A stretch of 35,632 nt of DNA from an uncultured Tenacibaculum sp. (GCF_947494125.1 NZ_CANLTU010000018.1:1-35632); one strand, 5' to 3'; positions 24,395 to 32,249 are shown, counted from the first letter of the stretch. A program made the numbers and translations. The notes: generated from the sequence alone by a model not told the origin.

Positions 24395-24951
24395 ATTCTT
24401 TTTTTGAGCAAAATGCAGATTTGCTATTAAAAAACCCTGAATTAGCTAAAGTTTTTCAAGGCATTATGAAGCCTGAAAAATATGCCAAACATCATATACT
24501 ACATGAAGCTGGTAATATTTGCAACCATATGTACATTATTACATCTGGTATTGCTCGTGTATTCTATTACAAAGAAGAAAAAGATATAACAGTACATATT
24601 TCTGCTGAACAAGAAACCATAACCACTATTGACAGTTTTGTGCAACGTAAAAAAAGCAAGTACAATATTGAAGCCTTGGAAGATTTAGAAGTTTTAAAAA
24701 TTGCTCATTCAGATTTAGAAAACCTATTTGAAACCAATCCTAGATACGAACGTTTTGGTCGTTTATTTTTGCAAAAAATCTATATAGATCTTGTTGAAAG
24801 AATTGACGACTTACAATTGCATACTGCACAAGAACGTTACAATATTTTATTACAAAAAAAACCATATCTTTTTAATAGAATTGCTTCAAAACATATTGCT
24901 TCTTTTTTAGGTATGACTCCAGAAACTTTTAGTAGAATTAGAGGAAAGTAA
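24391..24951 (+). CDS. Crp/Fnr family transcriptional regulator
   Basis: A 186-residue regulator: N-terminal cyclic-nucleotide-binding-type beta barrel (about 28-118: HHILHEAGNICNHMYIITSGIARVFYY...EALEDLEVLKIAHSDLENLF) and a C-terminal helix-turn-helix ending IASFLGMTPETFSRIRGK, a typical Crp/Fnr recognition helix. There is no N-terminal cysteine cluster of FNR type, so oxygen sensing through an iron-sulfur cluster is unlikely; the ligand is unknown. It is the last gene of the GH3-lipoprotein-crp operon (4-base overlap with the lipoprotein gene). A palindrome with the FNR-type wording TTGAT-N4-GTCAA begins at 24956, just after its stop, next to the promoter of the following Coq4-like gene, a likely target. 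Confidence 0.92.
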   Translation: MNSFFEQNADLLLKNPELAKVFQGIMKPEKYAKHHILHEAGNICNHMYIITSGIARVFYYKEEKDITVHISAEQETITTIDSFVQRKKSKYNIEALEDLEVLKIAHSDLENLFETNPRYERFGRLFLQKIYIDLVERIDDLQLHTAQERYNILLQKKPYLFNRIASKHIASFLGMTPETFSRIRGK

Positions 24952-24999
24952 TTTCTTGATAATTGTCAAGAAATACTTAATAACCATAAAATATCTTTG
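24951..24999 (+). promoter_or_regulatory. FNR-like operator and promoter of the Coq4-like gene
   Basis: ATTTCTTGA (24951-24959) and TCAAGAAAT (24966-24974) are perfect 9-bp arms around 6 bases. The core 24956-24969 reads TTGATAATTGTCAA, 9 of 10 defined bases of the FNR consensus TTGAT-N4-ATCAA. TATCTTTG (24992-24999) is an exact -7 element; with a start near 25003 the operator centre is at about -41, the position of class II activator sites. No TTG is placed at -33, as expected for an activator-dependent promoter. Confidence 0.6.
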
Positions 25000-25019
25000 T
25001 AGTATAAAACAACTACAAC

Positions 25020-25559
25020 ATGACTATAGCTAAAGCATTACAACAATTTTACATAAAAAATAACCTTTTACAAAACGGAGGAGAAGATGAAAATACTTTT
25101 GAACTAAAGTTTAAATTATTTACTTTAAAACTACCTAATTCTCAATTTAGAAAAGATATAATTCATATTCATGATATACAACATGTTTTATATGATTGCG
25201 ATACTACCTGGAAAGGTGAAGCTTTTATAGCTGGTTGGGAAATTGCCACTGGACTATGGAAAAAACTACCTATTGGTATAATGAGTTTATGGGCGATGGG
25301 TTTTTCTTTGCTTAGCTACCCAAAAGATGTTTTTCGAGGATACAAAGCTGGCTTAAAAGTAACAGGAATTATAGACTTAAATCTCAGTAAAGAAGAACTC
25401 TTAAAGTTTTCTGTTGAAGATCTAAAAAAAAGAATAAAAAAGAAGAATCAAAATAAAATGAACCTTACACAAGCTATCTATTTTACTTTTTGGGTATTTT
25501 TAAGCCTTTTTATTTTCTCTTTTCCTTTTAGTTTATTTCCTCTTCTATTTGTATTCTAA
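25020..25559 (+). CDS. Coq4-like protein
   Basis: A 179-residue protein with the Coq4 metal-site signature HDxxH-x11-E: His51, Asp52, His55 and Glu67 in HDIQHVLYDCDTTWKGEAF. The following region (WAMGFSLLSYPKDVFRGYKAGLKVTGIIDLNLSKEELLKFSVEDLKKRI) also has Coq4-like spacing. Eukaryotic and proteobacterial Coq4 acts in ubiquinone synthesis, but Flavobacteriaceae use menaquinone, so the substrate here is likely different. The last 30 residues form a hydrophobic anchor (YFTFWVFLSLFIFSFPFSLFPLLFVF), suggesting membrane association. Its 3' end overlaps the convergent lipoprotein gene by 32 bases. Preceded by its own promoter with an FNR-like box. The family call rests on one motif plus spacing. Confidence 0.75.
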   Translation: MTIAKALQQFYIKNNLLQNGGEDENTFELKFKLFTLKLPNSQFRKDIIHIHDIQHVLYDCDTTWKGEAFIAGWEIATGLWKKLPIGIMSLWAMGFSLLSYPKDVFRGYKAGLKVTGIIDLNLSKEELLKFSVEDLKKRIKKKNQNKMNLTQAIYFTFWVFLSLFIFSFPFSLFPLLFVF

Positions 25560-26007
25560 TGGGTAATTGATATTGTGTTGCCACTGGTATATCTCTTTTA
25601 AGCCCTGGGGTTATTTTAGGAAGTTTTTTTATAGATTTTTTTATAACACTATCTAATTTAGGTAAGTATTCTTTAATATTATTTGAAGAAGAAATATTTT
25701 TTAATTCAAATTCTCCTCTTCTATTAATTTGTAAGTCTATTAAAACTACTTCATCAATTAATTTTTTACTCACAAAATTATACAGTTGCAACTCTTTTGT
25801 TATTCTTTGTTGAATTTCTTTTCTAAAACAGTTTGTTTTAGCTTCATTCATAAGGTTTTTACAAATATTAAAAGAAGGGGAAATATCTACTTTAGAAAAA
25901 TCAATAATAGTATCTATTTCATGATTTTTATTCTTCTTTGTCGAAGAAAAATAATCACACGAAGCAAATAGTAAAATTATAAAAAAAGCAACACAGCAAT
26001 ACCTCAT
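25528..26007 (-). CDS. Small lipoprotein with a TonB_C-like domain
   Basis: A 159-residue lipoprotein (signal MRYCCVAFFIILLFASC, Cys17, good lipobox). The C-terminal half (VVLIDLQINRRGEFELKNISS...LPKITPGLKRDIPVATQYQLPIRIQIE) matches the pattern of the TonB C-terminal-like domain and shares the LPK-x-x-PG-x-K wording with the C-terminus of the M56 protein in the same operon (LPKMKPGMK). The two may be paralogous binding modules. It is last in the blaI-M56-TPR-lipoprotein series, 36 bases after the TPR gene, and overlaps the convergent Coq4-like gene by 32 bases. Confidence 0.78.
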   Translation of the reverse strand: MRYCCVAFFIILLFASCDYFSSTKKNKNHEIDTIIDFSKVDISPSFNICKNLMNEAKTNCFRKEIQQRITKELQLYNFVSKKLIDEVVLIDLQINRRGEFELKNISSSNNIKEYLPKLDSVIKKSIKKLPKITPGLKRDIPVATQYQLPIRIQIEEEIN

Positions 26008-26043
26008 CTCACTGATTTTGAGATGAAAATACGAAATTTTAAA

Positions 26044-27297
26044 TTATTCTAAAACATCTCCTTTCATGAAATAATATTTCTTTATTTCTTTTATTCTAGT
26101 TTTTACCTGACTTGTTAGCAAAGAATCTTTTTCTTCAAACTTATCTATATAATTTTTATAGTGTTTAAAAGCTATCTTTTTATCTTCATAATAATGCTCT
26201 GTAGTATTTGCTAATTGATAAAGTGATCTAAAGTTCCTCCCATTTTCACTGTAAGAATTCTTATAAGCATTCATCTCCGCTTTTGGCTTACCTAACTCTT
26301 TATATACTCTTGCTAGTTGATAATATTCTATGTCTCTAGATTCTTTACCAACATAAGTGGCGATCATATAATTAAACATTGCACTTTTATATTCTTTTTG
26401 ATCAAAATTTATATCACCCAAATAAGTGTACGACTTAAAATCTGAACGATCTATTTTTAATGCCTTCTTAAAATACTTTTCTGCCTCTTCATAATCTTTT
26501 AATTTATATAAAGCACGTCCTAACATTTTTTGAATATAATGTTCATTCGGTTTTAAAGTATCTATCTTTTCTAATAAACTAATAGCTGATAAATAATCTT
26601 TTTTACGATATAGGCTATTAATTTTTAACTTATTTAATTCAATATGGTTTGGATTCACCTCTAATCCTCTATTCATAAAAATAGTAGAAGAATCTCTGTC
26701 TCTTAACAAAATATAAGCAACAGCTAATTGATGAATTGCTTTTATATGTTCATTATCATTTTTATAAGCTTCTAATAAACTATTTATTTTTAAATTTCTC
26801 TTTTTCAACATTGCATACATAACCCCTTGTTGATAATGATAATTCGCATTCTTTTTATCTTTCTCAATGAGTCTTTTAAAAGTATTTTTGGCTTTTAATG
26901 GCTGTTTCGTTTTTAAGTATAACTTTCCTAATTGATATTTTATCAATAAATTTTCGTCATCATTCTCTACAATTTCTTCAAAAATTGAAATAGCCTTTTT
27001 TAATTTTTTCTCTTTATTATAACTTTTTCCCAACTTAACTTTTACAGCATAATCATTTTTAATATCTAGTGCTTTTTCATAATATTTAGAGGCTAACTTA
27101 TAATTATCTATAGCTTCATAAATATGAGCCTTCTTAGCGTACGAAGCAAAACTTGAAGGCATATTATTCAATTCTTCTAAAGCCTTCTTATAACGACCTT
27201 TATTCACTAGATAATCTATGGATTTAAAAGTCGAAGTTTGTGCTTCGACTTTTGTAAATCCTATTAAAAGTAATACAATTAAAATTTTATTTTTCAT
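26044..27297 (-). CDS. Secreted TPR-repeat protein
   Basis: A 417-residue protein of the envelope, starting at ATG 27297 (MKNKILIVLLLIGFTKVEAQ, signal peptide); a GTG codon one position before is not needed. The rest is a run of about ten tetratricopeptide repeats, for example ALEELNNMPSSFASYAKKAHIYEAIDNYKLASKYYEKALDI and EHYIQKMLGRALYKLKDYEEAEKYFKKALKIDRSDFKSYTYLGDINFDQKEYKSAMF, forming a helical scaffold for protein contacts. It lies 21 bases after the M56 gene and 36 before the lipoprotein gene in the blaI operon, so it probably works in the same sensory or envelope pathway. Confidence 0.9.
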   Translation of the reverse strand: MKNKILIVLLLIGFTKVEAQTSTFKSIDYLVNKGRYKKALEELNNMPSSFASYAKKAHIYEAIDNYKLASKYYEKALDIKNDYAVKVKLGKSYNKEKKLKKAISIFEEIVENDDENLLIKYQLGKLYLKTKQPLKAKNTFKRLIEKDKKNANYHYQQGVMYAMLKKRNLKINSLLEAYKNDNEHIKAIHQLAVAYILLRDRDSSTIFMNRGLEVNPNHIELNKLKINSLYRKKDYLSAISLLEKIDTLKPNEHYIQKMLGRALYKLKDYEEAEKYFKKALKIDRSDFKSYTYLGDINFDQKEYKSAMFNYMIATYVGKESRDIEYYQLARVYKELGKPKAEMNAYKNSYSENGRNFRSLYQLANTTEHYYEDKKIAFKHYKNYIDKFEEKDSLLTSQVKTRIKEIKKYYFMKGDVLE

Positions 27298-27318
27298 CAC
27301 TTTTTGTATTTTTATAAA

Positions 27319-28866
27319 CTATTTTACTTCAAAAGTAATTGGCAATGTATAACCAGTAGTTACAATTTTTTTATCTTTCATCCCTGGTTTCATTTTCGGT
27401 AATTTCTTAACAACCTCTATAGCATATTGTTTTAATTCTGGACGTGGAGCACGAGCTTTTACATCAACAACCTCTCCATTCTTATCTATTTTAAACTGTA
27501 CATAAATTCGTTTCTTACCTCTCTCCAAACCTAAATTAGCTGTACGAGAAAAATCAAAATTATCTTTCACAAACTTTGCCATACTTTGGTTAAAACATTC
27601 TTTATCTCCATCTATACAACCAGGGAATGTTGGGTGTTTGTCTAACATTGAAAATGGTACGTTATCAACATTATGATTACCTCCTTCCTTATTGCTTTGT
27701 CTCTCATATTTAAACATCTTCATTGTTTTTTCTAAGTCTAAATATATAATTCTTCTTTCCTTAACATCAATACCTTCAAAAAGTCTAAGAGGAATATCTT
27801 TTCCAAACTTTTGAAACTCTTCTTTCTTTTTGTTGAACTCAATTAACTCTACACTTGTTAGATCCTTTACCTGAAGTTCTTTTGTTTTTGGAGATTCTAT
27901 TCCCAAATACACGTCCATATATGTTTTCTTCGTTTCTGAAACATGCTTTTTCATCTCTTTAATATCCATATACATCACCGTATTTTCTTTCTTCTGTTCT
28001 GGTGCTGTAGAGCTTGTCTCTTGAGAACAAGCTGTGTAAAATAACATACTCGCTAATACAGGTATTAACAACAGGTACTTTAATTGTTTAATTTGTTTCG
28101 ATTTTTTTTTCGTCATCATAATAATCCGTTTTTTAATTAATGAATGTTTATAAAATTGATTTATGAATGAAATGTTCTCAACCTGAAAAACATCAGAGAG
28201 TAAATTATTAATATAGCCTTCTTTTAAACTAGCCTTAGTTACTACTTCATCAGAAATATATTCGTGCACCAATGAAATACGGTTTTGATACACATATACC
28301 ATTGGGTTAAACCACATAAGTATTCTTAGAAATTCGAAAAATAATAAGTCAATCGTGTGTTTTTGTTTACTATGAACTAATTCGTGTTGAATTATTTTTT
28401 CTTGTTTATCTAACGGGATTCCTTTTCCAATAAAAATATAATTAAAAAACGAAAATGCTTTTGTGTTCTTAGGTAATAGCACCAATTTGTATGCTTCTCT
28501 TCGTTCAATTTTGAATTTAAAAATCAATCGAATTATACGTATTAACTTTACAATAAATACTACTAAAAACATAAGGCATCCGCCCCAAAACAATACATCT
28601 AAATAATCAATAGATTGATACCAAGTTGCTTTTTCTATTACTTTTTGAGGTGATAAAACCACTTCTGGCAACAAAATAGTATACTCTATTGGAATAGCTT
28701 TCTGTATTGTTGATATTTTAAGTAATGGTAATATAAAAGAAACCACAGCAGTACTTAACAAATACCATCTGTTCTTAGTAAAAAAAGTTTCTTTACTTAA
28801 GAAAAAATCATAGACTGCCACAAATAACACTTGAAATAAGATTACTTGAATTATATAGTTTATCAT
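27319..28866 (-). CDS. M56 (BlaR1-like) membrane peptidase with C-terminal TonB_C domain
   Basis: A 515-residue integral membrane protein. The N-terminal M56 part has membrane helices near 4-22, 33-52 and 90-115, the zinc motif HELVH (161-165) and a likely third ligand in HEYISDE (Glu202 area), then a fourth helix (262-279). In BlaR1/MecR1 this module cleaves the repressor after a signal. The external region (about 281-450) has no penicillin-binding sensor domain with an SxxK serine; instead the C-terminus (about 455-515: VYVQFKIDKNGEVVDVKARAP...LPKMKPGMKDKKIV) is a TonB_C-like domain. So the signal is probably a protein or envelope state, not a beta-lactam. Its start overlaps the blaI stop (ATGA, 28863-28866), which couples it to the repressor it likely controls. 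Confidence 0.9.
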   Translation of the reverse strand: MINYIIQVILFQVLFVAVYDFFLSKETFFTKNRWYLLSTAVVSFILPLLKISTIQKAIPIEYTILLPEVVLSPQKVIEKATWYQSIDYLDVLFWGGCLMFLVVFIVKLIRIIRLIFKFKIERREAYKLVLLPKNTKAFSFFNYIFIGKGIPLDKQEKIIQHELVHSKQKHTIDLLFFEFLRILMWFNPMVYVYQNRISLVHEYISDEVVTKASLKEGYINNLLSDVFQVENISFINQFYKHSLIKKRIIMMTKKKSKQIKQLKYLLLIPVLASMLFYTACSQETSSTAPEQKKENTVMYMDIKEMKKHVSETKKTYMDVYLGIESPKTKELQVKDLTSVELIEFNKKKEEFQKFGKDIPLRLFEGIDVKERRIIYLDLEKTMKMFKYERQSNKEGGNHNVDNVPFSMLDKHPTFPGCIDGDKECFNQSMAKFVKDNFDFSRTANLGLERGKKRIYVQFKIDKNGEVVDVKARAPRPELKQYAIEVVKKLPKMKPGMKDKKIVTTGYTLPITFEVK

Positions 28867-29231
28867 GATTTTTTATTTTTATTTACCTCTTTCAAAATAC
28901 TTTCCAACTCGTTGATATCCATTTTATTTTCTTTCATAAAAAAAGACACCATACTTTTAAAAGAACCTCCAAAGTAACCGTTCATTAACTTATGTAAACT
29001 TTCATTACTATATTCAGATTTTTCAACCAGCGGATGATATACGTAACCTCTTCCTTTTGGCTGATGACCTACAAACTCTTTTGTTTCTAAAATTCTAATA
29101 ATAGTAGAAACTGTATTATAAGCAGGTTTTGGATCTGGTAACTCAGTTATAACTTCCTTTACTGAAGCTTGTTTTAAATCCCATAATACTTGCATTATCT
29201 GCTCTTCTGCTTTTGTTAATTGCTTATTCAT
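28863..29231 (-). CDS. BlaI/MecI-family transcriptional repressor
   Basis: A 122-residue winged-helix repressor from ATG 29231 (MNKQLTKAEEQIMQVLWDLKQASVKEVITEL), the usual BlaI start. The frame is open to 29258 (GTG) with an ATG at 29255, but the -7 element of its own promoter covers 29258-29265, so the true start must be downstream; 29231 gives a leader of about 22 bases. The DNA-binding part is PKPAYNTVSTIIRILETKEFVGHQPKGRGYVYHPL; the C-terminal half is for dimerisation and contains the cleavage region in family members. It heads the blaI-M56-TPR-lipoprotein operon, and a 40-bp palindrome sits on its promoter, so it is almost surely autoregulated. Confidence 0.93.
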   Translation of the reverse strand: MNKQLTKAEEQIMQVLWDLKQASVKEVITELPDPKPAYNTVSTIIRILETKEFVGHQPKGRGYVYHPLVEKSEYSNESLHKLMNGYFGGSFKSMVSFFMKENKMDINELESILKEVNKNKKS

Positions 29232-29257
29232 TCTTACTTTATTGAAATATTTCATCA

Positions 29258-29301
29258 CAAATATAACTAAAAAATTAGTTTAAACTAATTTTTTAGTTAT
29301 A
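29258..29301 (-). promoter_or_regulatory. blaI promoter with a 40-bp palindromic operator
   Basis: On the minus strand 29265-29258 read TATATTTG, an exact -7 element; start of transcription is about 29253. The stretch 29262-29301 is a perfect 40-bp palindrome (half 29262-29281: TATAACT-A6-TTAGTTT). Each half is itself a dyad, AACTAA-N4-TTAGTT, at 29265-29280 and 29283-29298, so two BlaI dimers could bind side by side between -7 and -33. A further small palindrome AAACTAGTTT is at 29312-29321. The divergent DUF456 gene begins at 29381 and may share the control. Confidence 0.85.
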
Positions 29302-29380
29302 AAAATGTAACAAACTAGTTTTAATCTCGTCTTATCTATAGAAAATAAAGCTATTTTAAACTAAAAAAAGAATATCAAAT

Positions 29381-29881
29381 ATGGATATATTACTAACCTT
29401 ATTAGGTTTTTTACTTGTTTGCCTAGGTATAATTGGTTCATTTTTACCAATTCTCCCAGGCCCATTAACTGGTTGGTTGGGATTATTATTATTACACTTA
29501 ACTAAGGCTATACCTCAAGACTGGACTTTTTTAGGCATAACTTTAGCTATTGCTATATTTATATTCATAATTGATTATTTTATACCTGCCATAGGCACAA
29601 AACGCTTCGGAGGAAGTAAATATGGAGTATATGGAACAACAATAGGTTTAATTATAGGCTTATTCTCCCCTATTCCATTTGGAATATTAATAGGTGCTTT
29701 TTTTGGGGCTCTTATTGGTGAATTAATATACGACAGTAAAGATACTTCTAGAGCTATTAAAGCTTCTTTTGGTGCTTTCTTAGGCTTCTTAGTTTCTGCT
29801 ACCATTAAATTTTCAATAGCTACAGTATACTTTGTTTTATTTTTAACTACTTTGTGGGAATATAAAGACGCTTTCTTTTAA
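29381..29881 (+). CDS. DUF456 family membrane protein
   Basis: A 166-residue integral membrane protein with about four or five helices and glycine/proline-rich turns. The N-terminal MDILLTLLGFLLVCLGIIGSFLPILPGPLTGWLGLLLLHLTK, the central FIPAIGTKRFGGSKYGVYGTTIGLIIGLF and GPFGILIGAFFGALIGEL-type blocks (here PIPFGILIGAFFGALIGELIYD) are the recurring DUF456 pattern. Function unknown. It is divergent from blaI, 149 bases apart, with the BlaI operator in that gap, though the palindrome lies nearer blaI. No exact promoter word is seen on its side. Confidence 0.88.
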   Translation: MDILLTLLGFLLVCLGIIGSFLPILPGPLTGWLGLLLLHLTKAIPQDWTFLGITLAIAIFIFIIDYFIPAIGTKRFGGSKYGVYGTTIGLIIGLFSPIPFGILIGAFFGALIGELIYDSKDTSRAIKASFGAFLGFLVSATIKFSIATVYFVLFLTTLWEYKDAFF

Positions 29882-29894
29882 GCAAAATTAAGGC

Positions 29895-30002
29895 AAAAAA
29901 AAAGCAACCCATCTCAGGGAAGCTTTCCATTGGTTAACAAAACCATGGTACTATTTAAAGTACCTAACAACACAACTAAATGCTACTTTACAAAAAAGCA
30001 GC
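29895..30002 (-). ncRNA. Candidate structured small RNA between DUF456 and lysS
   Basis: A complete transcription unit of about 108 bases without a reading frame. Minus-strand TATATTTG (30012-30005) is an exact -7 element with TTG (30035-30033) 20 bases upstream. The transcript would contain a 5' hairpin (GCTGCTTT with AAAGTAGC around TTTTGT), a second perfect hairpin (GGTACT-TTAAAT-AGTACC), a third (TGGTT-TTGTT-AACCA) and a terminal structure (GCTTCCC-TGAGAT-GGGTTGC, inner TT/TT mismatch) followed by T9 (29903-29895). Promoter, several stems and a terminal U run together are good evidence for a small RNA. It may belong to a known Bacteroidetes family such as Flavo-1; that is from memory and untested. 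Confidence 0.7.
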
Positions 30003-30077
30003 CTGCAAATATACAACCTTTTTCAACTCTACCAAATTTTTTTTTATTTTTTACAAAAAATGTGAATCTGTTATTCA

Positions 30078-30108
30078 TTGTTTAATTCTTCAATTGATTG
30101 TATCTTTG
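30078..30108 (+). promoter_or_regulatory. Promoter of lysS
   Basis: TTG (30078-30080), 20-base spacer and TATCTTTG (30101-30108). Predicted start about 30112, 28 bases before the lysS ATG. The elements match those of thrS almost exactly. Confidence 0.75.
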
Positions 30109-30139
30109 CATCTTCATTAAAAATTATAAAAAATAACCC

Positions 30140-31834
30140 ATGCAATTATCAGAACAAGAAGTTGTACGTAGAGAAAAATTAGGTAAATTACGTGAATTAG
30201 GAATCAATCCATATCCTGCAGATTTATTCCCAGTAAATCACAATTCCAAACAGATTAAATCTGATTTCTCTGACGGCAAACAGGTAATTGTTGCAGGTAG
30301 ATTAATGGCTATAAATGTACAAGGAAAAGCTTCTTTCGCTCAATTACAAGATGCTGAGGGGCGTATTCAGGTATATTTTAATAGAGATGAAATTTGTACA
30401 GGAGAAGATAAAACTTTATACAATGAGGTTTTTAAAAAATTATTAGATTTAGGTGATTTTGTTGGTATTGAAGGAGAATTATTTAAAACAAAAGTAGGTG
30501 AAACTACTGTTCGTGTTAAAAACTTTCAATTATTAAGCAAATCTTTAAAACCTTTACCAATTCCTAAAGAAAAAGATGGTGTTGTGTATGATGCATTTAC
30601 AGATCCTGAAATGCGTTACCGTCAGCGTTATGCTGATTTAGTAGTAAATCCTCATGTAAAAGAAGTTTTCGTTAAACGTACAAAATTGTTTACTGCAATG
30701 CGTTCTTTCTTTAACGATGCAGGATATTTTGAAGTTGAAACACCTATTTTACAACCTATTCCTGGTGGTGCAGCTGCAAGGCCTTTTATTACACATCACA
30801 ATGCTTTAGACATTCCATTATACATGCGAATTGCTAACGAATTATACTTAAAACGTTTAATTGTTGGTGGTTTTGATGGTGTATATGAGTTCTCTAAAAA
30901 CTTCCGTAATGAAGGAATGGATAGAACACATAATCCAGAATTTACTGCAATGGAAATTTATGTAGCCTACAAAGACTACAACTGGATGATGGATTTTACT
31001 GAAAAGTTATTAGAACATTGTGCAATAGCCGTAAATGGAACTACTGAAGCTACTTTTGGTGAACACCAGGTAAACTTCAAAGCTCCTTATGCTAGGGTTA
31101 CAATGGCAGACTCTATCATGCATTTTACTGGTTTTGACATCAATGGTAAAACGGAAGATGAAATCCGTGATGCTGCTAAAGGAATGGGTATAGAGATTGA
31201 CGAAACGATGGGGAAAGGAAAGTTAATTGATGAGATTTTTGGAGAAAAATGTGAAGGTAATTATATTCAGCCTACTTTTATTACAGATTATCCTAAAGAG
31301 ATGTCTCCTTTATGTAAAGAACATAGAGAAAATCCTGAATTGACAGAACGTTTTGAATTAATGGTATGTGGTAAAGAAATAGCAAATGCATATTCTGAAT
31401 TAAATGACCCTATTGATCAACGTGAACGTTTTGAACATCAGCTGAAACTAGCTCAAAAAGGAGATGATGAAGCAACTGAATTTATTGATGAAGACTTTTT
31501 ACGTGCTTTAGAATATGGAATGCCTCCTACCTCTGGTTTAGGTATTGGAATGGATCGATTAATTATGTTTTTAACAAATAATCAATCTATTCAAGAAGTA
31601 TTGTTCTTTCCTCAAATGAGGCCAGAAAAAAAAGCGCCATCTATTGAATTAAATGATGATGAGAAATCTTTATTAGGCTTAATTGAAAAAATAGAGAAAA
31701 TTGATTTAAATGAATTAAAATCTCAATCTGGTTTATCTAATAAGAAATGGGATAAAACTATAAAAAGTTTAACTAAAAATAAGTTAGCTAAAGTTGAAAA
31801 AACTGATGAAGGTTTATTTGTCCTAGCTATGTAA
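30140..31834 (+). CDS. lysS: Lysyl-tRNA synthetase, class II, with C-terminal extension
   Basis: Charges tRNA(Lys) with lysine. The N-terminal OB-fold anticodon domain (about 55-150) is followed by a class II core with motif 1 ([27 protein letters not shown]), motif 2 ([25 protein letters not shown]) and motif 3 ([15 protein letters not shown], about 463-477). At 564 residues it is about 60 longer than E. coli LysS: after the usual end ([12 protein letters not shown]) comes an acidic linker and a small helical module ([55 protein letters not shown]) that looks like a winged helix. I believe this tail is common in Flavobacteriaceae. Monocistronic, with its own promoter and terminator. Confidence 0.97.
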   Translation: MQLSEQEVVRREKLGKLRELGINPYPADLFPVNHNSKQIKSDFSDGKQVIVAGRLMAINVQGKASFAQLQDAEGRIQVYFNRDEICTGEDKTLYNEVFKKLLDLGDFVGIEGELFKTKVGETTVRVKNFQLLSKSLKPLPIPKEKDGVVYDAFTDPEMRYRQRYADLVVNPHVKEVFVKRTKLFTAMRSFFNDAGYFEVETPILQPIPGGAAARPFITHHNALDIPLYMRIANELYLKRLIVGGFDGVYEFSKNFRNEGMDRTHNPEFTAMEIYVAYKDYNWMMDFTEKLLEHCAIAVNGTTEATFGEHQVNFKAPYARVTMADSIMHFTGFDINGKTEDEIRDAAKGMGIEIDETMGKGKLIDEIFGEKCEGNYIQPTFITDYPKEMSPLCKEHRENPELTERFELMVCGKEIANAYSELNDPIDQRERFEHQLKLAQKGDDEATEFIDEDFLRALEYGMPPTSGLGIGMDRLIMFLTNNQSIQEVLFFPQMRPEKKAPSIELNDDEKSLLGLIEKIEKIDLNELKSQSGLSNKKWDKTIKSLTKNKLAKVEKTDEGLFVLAM

Positions 31835-31854
31835 ACAACTTATTTAATATAAAT

Positions 31855-31883
31855 AAAAAAGCCACCTTTTAGGTGGCTTTTTT
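31855..31883 (+). terminator. Intrinsic terminator of lysS
   Basis: GCCACCT (31861-31867) and AGGTGGC (31871-31877) form a 7-bp stem with a TTT loop, extended by A6/T6. Confidence 0.92.
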
Positions 31884-32208
31884 ATTCTAGAAGCTTAATT
31901 TTTTTTTGCTTCATTTACCTAATCGGGTAATTCAACAGAACTTTCGTTCCTTTCGTCTAATTTAAAATAACAAATTGCTTTATCAAATTACCTTTACAGT
32001 ATAATAGCTAGTTTATTTGATTAGCTATAATAAAAGAAGTAATCCGGGGGGACGCTTCTTTTTTTTTGTTTAAAAAGACAATTCATCTATATTTTTTTGC
32101 TTTTCAACAAGTAAATTATTCCATTTATCGAAAAACTACAAATAATTATTTATTTAAAAGGTAAATTAGAAGTAGGAAATTGACACAAAGCACAACCACC
32201 CCTTATAC
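31884..32208 (+). other. Intergenic region with hairpins and a G6-loop terminator-like element
   Basis: No credible gene in this stretch. It holds a small hairpin TTACC/GGTAA (31915-31931 area), a 7-bp stem ATAGCTA/TAGCTAT (32004-32010 with 32022-32028), and directly after it AAAAGAAG (32032-32039) paired with CTTCTTTT (32055-32062) around a loop containing six G (32046-32051), followed by a T run to 32067. The last is terminator-like and follows the lysS terminator by about 150 bases, so something short may be transcribed between them, but no exact -7 element was found for it. Confidence 0.4.
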
Positions 32209-32234
32209 AAAAGGCTCCTCAGGGAGCTTTTTTG
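32209..32234. terminator. Terminator, probably serving the TonB_C-like gene (-)
   Basis: GCTCC (32214-32218) pairs with GGAGC (32223-32227), with AAAA on the left and T6 on the right, so it can act in both directions. It lies 16 bases past the stop of the minus-strand gene at 32250. Confidence 0.75.
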
Positions 32235-32249
32235 TTTTTAACTTACTTC

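Noticed and set aside
29232..29258. blaI starting at the GTG 29258 or ATG 29255
   Set aside because: The -7 promoter element covers 29258-29265, so these codons would lie at or before the transcription start; ATG 29231 fits the family start.
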